This document shows positions 8,800 through 12,923 of a stretch of DNA of 12,923 bases, one piece after another. The position numbers and the translations under genes are program-made. This DNA comes from an uncultured Thiotrichaceae bacterium (GTDB lineage: Bacteria; Pseudomonadota; Gammaproteobacteria; Thiotrichales; Thiotrichaceae), in NCBI GenBank assembly GCA_938038645.1, contig CALHTA010000242.1, positions 1 through 12,923 on the forward strand, given 5' to 3'. Position 1 is the stretch's first letter, and each line of letters begins with the position of its first letter. The notes beneath the pieces were generated by a model, which was not told where the DNA came from, did not search any database, and was given only the letters and a program-made list of their open reading frames with translations.

Positions 8800-9717
8800 T
8801 TATTTCTTTTTATTCCTAGCCCTTGGATGCGCCTTGTCGTAAACATTAGCTAGGTGTTGATAGTCAAGGTGAGTATAGACTTGTGTAGAGCTAATATCAC
8901 TGTGACCTAAGAACTCTTGAACCGCTCGAAGGTCACCAGAGGACTGCAATAAGTGCGAAGCTACACTGTGGCGTAGCTTATGCGGGTGAACGGTTTGACT
9001 AATGCCCTGCTGTTCTTGCCAATGTTTCACACGTAGTTGAATGTTACGGTGTGTAATCGCCTTACCTTGTTTACTTAAGAACAAGGCATCGCTCGAATCT
9101 GTCGTTGAAGTTTGGCGATGCAGCAGCCAGTGTTTCAAGGCTGAAATAGCTTTGCTACCGATAGGGACAATCCTCACCTTATTACCCTTACCTAGAACGG
9201 TGAGCATGGCTGAGTCTAAATTAAGGTCACTCACGGTTAATCTTGCCAATTCCGCCAGGCGTAAACCAGAGCTGTAGAACAACTCAAGAATGGCTTTGTC
9301 ACGAGCGCCGATAAAATCATCATCAGGAACGTCTAGAAGCTGTCCGATCTGTTCTATGTCTAAGGTCTGTGGCAAACGCTTTGCTTCACGGGGAGCGCGG
9401 ATATCGATAGCAGGATTAATCGTTAAGCGTTTGTGTTTGATCTGGAAACGAAAGTAGCTTCTAAGTGATGAGAGTTTGCGTTGCAGTGAATGTGACTTTA
9501 GCCCTGCCCGATGTAATTTAGCTATCCACTGACGAATTTGAAACTCATTCGTATCATCAAGTGTTGTAGTAGGGGCTTGTTCAGATAGCCACTTAGAAAA
9601 CTGTAGGATGTCACGTTGATAATTTTCAACCGTCAGTAGTGAGTACCTGCGTTCGTATTGAAGGTACTCAATAAACGTTTGTAGGTTTGGATCTAATACA
9701 GGTGAAGACCCAGACAT
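8800..9717 (-). CDS. xerC: Tyrosine recombinase XerC
   Basis: Site-specific recombinase that acts with XerD at dif to resolve chromosome dimers at cell division. The 305-residue protein (E. coli XerC 298) has an N-terminal core-binding SAM-like domain (about 8-95) and the catalytic domain (about 115-290). All catalytic residues are present: R153 (SSGLRLAEL), K177 (LGKGNK), H246 and R249 (HPHKLRHS), H272 (LGHSDISSTQVYTHLD) and the nucleophile Y281. It is the XerC rather than the XerD type, judged from its place after dapF and DUF484, a conserved order in E. coli and pseudomonads, and from the sequence. The ATG at 9717 lies 5 bases after the DUF484 stop, so the genes are co-transcribed. No clear terminator follows; the 100-base gap to L31 holds a promoter for that gene. 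Confidence 0.95.
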   Translation of the reverse strand: MSGSSPVLDPNLQTFIEYLQYERRYSLLTVENYQRDILQFSKWLSEQAPTTTLDDTNEFQIRQWIAKLHRAGLKSHSLQRKLSSLRSYFRFQIKHKRLTINPAIDIRAPREAKRLPQTLDIEQIGQLLDVPDDDFIGARDKAILELFYSSGLRLAELARLTVSDLNLDSAMLTVLGKGNKVRIVPIGSKAISALKHWLLHRQTSTTDSSDALFLSKQGKAITHRNIQLRVKHWQEQQGISQTVHPHKLRHSVASHLLQSSGDLRAVQEFLGHSDISSTQVYTHLDYQHLANVYDKAHPRARNKKK

Positions 9718-9722
9718 AATGG

Positions 9723-10421
9723 TTATTCCATATGTTTAGAGATAGCGGTGGCAATAAGCTCACCAAGATGGCTAATAAAAACAGTTCCCATACCTTTGTG
9801 AAATCGATCTGGGTCAACACTGCCTAAGGCAAGTAAACCAATAGAATGATTACATTGCAGTGGAATAAGCGCGACAGACTTAATACGAGAACCATTTTCA
9901 CGGAACAGGAAGTTAAGCTGTTCTTCAGGGCACGGCCCACAAACAGGTTTGAGGTCTTTAAATAACGCATCGAATGCTTTCATCATCGTGTGATTACTTT
10001 TCACATAATGCAGACCGGGCATGTTTGAATCATTGGGTTTGTCTTGAAACAGTCTGAATGAAACAAAGTCAGAGTTGAAGTCACCACGGAGCACGTCCTG
10101 ACAAGTGCTTAGTAGCATATCAAGATCATCAGCGCGCAAGAGCTCCAATGTAAGGTGTTGCAGGCGTTTCATAATCTGTTCATTACTACGTGCTGCAACG
10201 ATAAGATTATCTAACTGATCTTCGAGGTGTTTATTCTTGCCACGCAACACTGAGATTTGACGTTCAAGTAATGAGGTAGCCCCAGTGACGCCTTGATGCA
10301 CTTCTAGCACTTCAAGTAATTCGTCGTTTTGAATTAAGAAGGCTGGATTATGCTTTAGGTAATCAACGACAGCGAGATCATCAAGCGGTTCTACTAACGT
10401 TGATTCAGCGGTTTTAGTCAT
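9723..10421 (-). CDS. DUF484 family protein (GAF-like), dapF-xerC linked
   Basis: Protein of 232 residues in the DUF484 family, which includes the product of E. coli yigA. Its function is not established. The N-terminal part has the family pattern VVDYLKHNPAFLIQNDELLEVLEV followed by SLLERQISVLRGKNKHLEDQLDNLI (about 50-75), a predicted coiled coil. The C-terminal part resembles a GAF domain and ends with the conserved VALIPLQCNHSIGLLALGSVDPDRFHKGMGTVFISHLGELI. It begins with ATGA, overlapping the dapF stop by 4 bases, and is followed 5 bases later by xerC, so the three genes form one translationally coupled unit. This order is seen in many gammaproteobacteria. The context suggests a link to cell division or chromosome dimer resolution, but this is inference. 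Confidence 0.93.
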   Translation of the reverse strand: MTKTAESTLVEPLDDLAVVDYLKHNPAFLIQNDELLEVLEVHQGVTGATSLLERQISVLRGKNKHLEDQLDNLIVAARSNEQIMKRLQHLTLELLRADDLDMLLSTCQDVLRGDFNSDFVSFRLFQDKPNDSNMPGLHYVKSNHTMMKAFDALFKDLKPVCGPCPEEQLNFLFRENGSRIKSVALIPLQCNHSIGLLALGSVDPDRFHKGMGTVFISHLGELIATAISKHME

Positions 10422-11248
10422 ACAGTTATAGTTCCGTGGTATACGGTAGTGGCAGGCCCCGTCATTTTTACGACACTAGTGTCCCCTGCCCAATTAATTA
10501 TTAGATTGCCTGCTGGCAGTATAACAGTAACGGTATCATCTAATAAGCCTTGAAGATGGCCGGCCACGATAGCCGCACAAGCGCCCGTGCCACAAGCCAT
10601 TGTTTCACCGACACCACGTTCAAAAACACGTAAACGAATCGTTTGTCTGTCTACAATCTGCATGAAACCCACATTAACTTGTTTTGGGAAAATGGGATCT
10701 TCTTGAAAAGCAGCTCCGATTAATTCAACAGCAGCGGTATCAACATCATCGACCGTAATAACAGCATGTGGATTACCCATTGAGACAGCACCAAACGTGA
10801 GACTATGGCCAGCGAGAGTATGTCGATAAGTCGCTTGTTGTTGTTCAGCGGAAAAGGGAATTTTATTGGGGATTAGTTCAGGAGCGCCCATATCCACGGT
10901 AACTTGTCCATCGTCTTGCAACTTAAGCACGATGCGTCCACCCGATGTAAGCACTGGAATTTCTTGTTTGTTACTTAAACCCATGTCCGTCACAAAACGT
11001 GCGAAACAACGAGCGCCGTTGCCGCATTGTTCCACTTCGCCACCATCACTATTAAAGATGCGATAGCGAAAATCACAGTCTGGAATATCGGTTGATTCGA
11101 CTACCAGCATTTGATCAAAGCCGATCCCTAGATGACGGTCAGACAGCTGTTGGATAGTGTCATTGCTTAGGTTTAATGCTTCAGCAGTGGCGTCAATAAC
11201 GATAAAGTCATTACCAAGGCCGTGCATTTTGGTGAAGTTTAATAGCAT
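10418..11248 (-). CDS. dapF: Diaminopimelate epimerase
   Basis: Converts L,L-diaminopimelate to the meso form, the last step before lysine and the cross-linking residue of peptidoglycan. It is a PLP-independent epimerase with two catalytic cysteines. Both are present: C75 in EQCGNGARCFARF and C219 in GETMACGTGACAA. The N terminus MLLNFTKMHGLGNDFIVID and the motifs SDRHLGIGFDQ, GNPHAVI and RLRVFERGVGET are diagnostic. The ATG at 11248 gives 276 residues (E. coli 274). A GTG four codons upstream (11260) is possible, and neither start has a clear Shine-Dalgarno sequence, so the start is uncertain by four residues. It is the first gene of the dapF-DUF484-xerC unit and diverges from the TusA-family gene. 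In the cell it acts in the cytoplasm. Confidence 0.96.
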   Translation of the reverse strand: MLLNFTKMHGLGNDFIVIDATAEALNLSNDTIQQLSDRHLGIGFDQMLVVESTDIPDCDFRYRIFNSDGGEVEQCGNGARCFARFVTDMGLSNKQEIPVLTSGGRIVLKLQDDGQVTVDMGAPELIPNKIPFSAEQQQATYRHTLAGHSLTFGAVSMGNPHAVITVDDVDTAAVELIGAAFQEDPIFPKQVNVGFMQIVDRQTIRLRVFERGVGETMACGTGACAAIVAGHLQGLLDDTVTVILPAGNLIINWAGDTSVVKMTGPATTVYHGTITV

Positions 11249-11283
11249 GAGACTATTCACTGTTTAATGTTAGTTTGAGGATT

Positions 11284-11301
11284 ATTGATAAGCATATCAA
11301 T
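11284..11301. repeat. Inverted repeat in the dapF / tusA-like intergenic region
   Basis: ATTGATA (11284-11290) and TATCAAT (11295-11301) are perfect inverted arms around AGCA. It lies 36 bases upstream of the dapF start, between divergent genes, where an operator would be expected. No T tract fits a terminator in either direction. The rest of the 147-base gap is AT-rich; I could not assign a confident promoter for dapF. Confidence 0.4.
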
Positions 11302-11368
11302 TGTTAGATATAGACACTACCTAAGTTCGCAATAGACTAGCTTACTATTTTTAATGCTGTTATCGTAA

Positions 11369-11397
11369 CTGTCAATATCAGCGATGTCTAATATACT
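11369..11397 (+). promoter_or_regulatory. Possible promoter before the TusA-family gene
   Basis: CTGTCA (11369-11374) and TATACT (11392-11397) are spaced by 17 bases and match the sigma-70 boxes at four and five of six positions. However, transcription would begin near 11404, downstream of the ribosome binding site GGAG (11398-11401), which argues that the real promoter lies further upstream or that the gene has a very short leader. Confidence 0.3.
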
Positions 11398-11407
11398 GGA
11401 GACTAAA

Positions 11408-11638
11408 ATGAGTGAGTTTGATACGGAATTGGATGCATCTGGACTAAATTGCCCGTTGCCAATTTTGCGTTGTAAAAAAGCAATGAACGGCATGGAAGTG
11501 GGCGAAGTAATCAAAGTAATCGCTACTGATCCTGGCGCTGTTAAAGACTTTGAAGCGTATTGTAAGCAGACAGGTCATGAGCTAGTGAGTAGTGGTGAAG
11601 AAGCAGGCAAGTTTGTTTTTGCGATTAAGAAAAACTAA
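11408..11638 (+). CDS. TusA/SirA-family sulfur carrier protein
   Basis: Small cytoplasmic protein of 76 residues that carries a persulfide on a conserved cysteine. Relatives pass sulfur to tRNA thiolation, molybdenum cofactor synthesis or sulfur oxidation. The family signature is present: LDASGLNCPLPIL with Cys15 in the CPxP motif. The core continues EVIKVIATDPGAVKDFEAYCKQTGHEL, and the C terminus is the expected strand (FVFAIKK). The ATG at 11408 has GGAG 6 bases upstream. An in-frame ATG at 11384 would add eight residues with no ribosome binding site and is rejected. E. coli TusA is 81 residues with GLRCPEPVM at this site, and several paralogues share the fold, so I leave the exact TusA identity open. 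It is transcribed divergently from dapF and closed by a strong terminator, so it looks monocistronic. Confidence 0.9.
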   Translation: MSEFDTELDASGLNCPLPILRCKKAMNGMEVGEVIKVIATDPGAVKDFEAYCKQTGHELVSSGEEAGKFVFAIKKN

Positions 11639-11656
11639 GCACTGCTAAAAATTCTG

Positions 11657-11681
11657 AAAGGCGCCAATTGGCGCCTTTTTT
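11657..11681 (+). terminator. Rho-independent terminator after the TusA-family gene
   Basis: GGCGCC (11660-11665) and GGCGCC (11670-11675) pair around the loop AATT, extended by AAA (11657-11659) with TTT, and six T (11676-11681) follow. The stem is self-complementary and GC-only, so this is a strong terminator. Its T tract ends 17 bases before the bioF start. Confidence 0.93.
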
Positions 11682-11686
11682 GTTTG

Positions 11687-11692
11687 TATAAT
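11687..11692 (+). promoter_or_regulatory. Possible bioF -10 box
   Basis: A perfect TATAAT lies 6 bases before the bioF ATG (11699). If used, transcription would start at or very near the ATG, giving a leaderless mRNA. The -35 region would fall inside the terminator hairpin, and no good hexamer is there at 16-18 base spacing, so the call is weak. Confidence 0.35.
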
Positions 11693-11698
11693 GGTTTG

Positions 11699-12883
11699 AT
11701 GAAAAAAGATTTAAACCTAATTAACGATTTTCTTCAGCAGCAACAGCAAACACATCTGTATCGTCGCCCTCGCCTCAGCGAATCTGCACAGCAACCGTCA
11801 ATGCTTATTGATGGACAACAGCTGCTTACCTTTTGCAGTAATGATTACCTTGGCTTGGCAAACCACCCTAAACTCATCGAAGCGTTTGAGTCAGCAACCA
11901 AGCAATACGGTGTTGGCAGCGGTGCTGCACATCTCATCAATGGTCACAACATTGAGCACCAGTTACTGGAAGAAGAAATCGCTGAGTTCACTGGTCGTGA
12001 AAGAGCTTTGTTATTTTCGACGGGCTATATGGCAAACCTTGGTACGATCTCAGCATTGACTGAGAAAAATGAAACGATATTTCAGGATCGTTTGAATCAC
12101 GCCTCCTTGATTGATGCTGGAAGGCTTAGTGACGCGACCATGTGGCGTTACGCTCATAACGATATCGAAAACCTTGAAAAGCGTCTAAACCGTCATAGAG
12201 ATAGTGCCAGTATGGTGATTACGGATGGCGTGTTTAGCATGGATGGGGATGAAGCTAAGCTAAACGAGATGGCGGTGCTTGCTGAGCAAAATAAGAGTTG
12301 GTTGATGGTAGACGATGCCCATGGCTTTGGCGTTTTGGGGAAAACTGGCGCAGGTTTAGTTGAGCAACAAAAACTAACGAGTGATGAAGTGCCAGTTTTA
12401 ATGGCGACGCTGGGAAAAGCCGCGGGAACAGCAGGTGCATTTGTAGCAGGTGACCAAGATCTGATTGAATACCTGATACAATCGGCGCGAACCTATGTCT
12501 TCACGACGGCGATGCCGCCAGCAATAGCGGCTGCAGGTCGAATGAGTTTACGATTGATTCAAGAAGAGTCGTGGCGACGCGAGCAGTTACAGCAGAATAT
12601 TAAGCAGTTTAAGCAAGGCGCAGAAACGTTAGGTTTAGCAATGATGCCATCTGAGACGGCGATACAACCGATATTAATAGGCAGTAGTGCGACGGCTTTG
12701 AAAGCGAGCCAGCAGTTACAAGAGAAAGGTATTTTAGTGACGGCGATACGCCCTCCTACGGTACCCAAAAATGAGGCAAGGCTAAGAGTGACTCTTTCAG
12801 CTTCGCACACCAGTTTACAAATAGAACAGTTACTCGACGCGCTGGCAGCAGTGTTTGTCAATCAACCGATAGAGCGAGCATGA
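11699..12883 (+). CDS. bioF: 8-amino-7-oxononanoate synthase (biotin synthesis)
   Basis: PLP enzyme that condenses pimeloyl-ACP (or -CoA) with alanine to 8-amino-7-oxononanoate, the first committed step of the biotin ring pathway. The 394-residue protein (E. coli 384) shows the substrate and cofactor motifs FCSNDYLGLANHP, the RLNHASLIDAG histidine that stacks on PLP, VDDAHGFGVLG (D205 and H208) and the PLP-lysine in TLGKAAGTAGAF (K240). The ending TAIRPPTVPKNEARLRVTLSASHT is typical of BioF rather than of Kbl or SPT, though the alpha-oxoamine synthases are related. The ATG at 11699 fits the family but has no Shine-Dalgarno sequence, and a TATAAT lies just upstream. The usual bioBFHCD neighbours are absent; the stop codon instead overlaps the ubiD start (ATGA). 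Confidence 0.93.
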   Translation: MKKDLNLINDFLQQQQQTHLYRRPRLSESAQQPSMLIDGQQLLTFCSNDYLGLANHPKLIEAFESATKQYGVGSGAAHLINGHNIEHQLLEEEIAEFTGRERALLFSTGYMANLGTISALTEKNETIFQDRLNHASLIDAGRLSDATMWRYAHNDIENLEKRLNRHRDSASMVITDGVFSMDGDEAKLNEMAVLAEQNKSWLMVDDAHGFGVLGKTGAGLVEQQKLTSDEVPVLMATLGKAAGTAGAFVAGDQDLIEYLIQSARTYVFTTAMPPAIAAAGRMSLRLIQEESWRREQLQQNIKQFKQGAETLGLAMMPSETAIQPILIGSSATALKASQQLQEKGILVTAIRPPTVPKNEARLRVTLSASHTSLQIEQLLDALAAVFVNQPIERA

Positions 12884-12923
12884 AATATAAAGATCTAAGG
12901 GACTTCATTGAGCAGCTTGAAGC
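12880..12923 (+). CDS. ubiD: UbiD, 3-octaprenyl-4-hydroxybenzoate decarboxylase (3' part missing)
   Basis: Only the first 14 complete codons are inside the window: MKYKDLRDFIEQLE. They match the E. coli UbiD N terminus (MKYNDLRDFLTLLEQ), which decarboxylates the ubiquinone precursor using prenylated FMN. The ATG overlaps the bioF stop by 4 bases, so translation is coupled to bioF. The call rests on a short segment but the match is close. Confidence 0.75.
   Translation, partial: MKYKDLRDFIEQLE

Noticed and set aside
8800..9717. xerC as a phage or integron integrase and a sign of a mobile element
   Set aside because: It lies in the conserved dapF-DUF484-xerC order with typical XerC residues, and no attachment repeats or phage genes are nearby.
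11691..11699. Two-codon minigene ATG GTT TGA overlapping the bioF start
   Set aside because: No ribosome binding site, and a match this short is expected by chance.

Overview
The window is an origin-proximal stretch of a gammaproteobacterial chromosome, moderately AT-rich by eye. Its left half carries the classic replication block dnaA-dnaN-recF-gyrB. The protein sequences (GyrB, RecF, DnaN, DapF, XerC, DUF484) are clearly gammaproteobacterial. The gene contents look more like a marine, non-enteric lineage (Thiotrichales- or Oceanospirillales-like) than an enteric one, but I cannot name the genus. One sign is a perfect parS site, so a ParABS segregation system is expected, which E. coli lacks.

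Layout, left to right. (1) 2-6086, + strand: dnaA (5' end cut off by the window), dnaN, recF and gyrB. The last codons of recF contain a perfect 16-bp parS palindrome (3568-3583), and gyrB has its own extended -10 promoter. (2) 6155-8388, + strand: two lipoprotein genes. The first is a large protein with a very basic, repeat-bearing N-terminal half and a DUF1287 (NlpC/P60-like) domain. The second is a small lipoprotein I do not recognise. A strong bidirectional terminator at about 8412-8440 closes this arm. (3) 11248-8457, - strand: dapF, a DUF484 gene and xerC, tightly packed (4-nt overlap, 5-nt gap), then a separately promoted gene for a cysteine-free (type B) ribosomal protein L31. (4) 11408-12923, + strand: a TusA-family sulfur carrier gene with a strong terminator, then bioF overlapping the first codons of ubiD, which runs off the window.

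How the genes work together. DnaA, the beta clamp, RecF and gyrase B handle initiation, processivity, gap repair and supercoiling. parS and XerC link the region to chromosome segregation and dimer resolution. DapF supplies meso-diaminopimelate for peptidoglycan and lysine, and the DUF1287 lipoprotein probably acts in the same cell envelope. BioF and UbiD belong to biotin and ubiquinone synthesis. No mobile element, CRISPR array, tRNA or rRNA is visible. Most of the window is ordinary housekeeping. The points most worth a second look are the parS site inside recF, the basic repeat-bearing DUF1287 lipoprotein with its unrecognised lipoprotein neighbour, and the odd leaderless-looking bioF start placed on top of a terminator.
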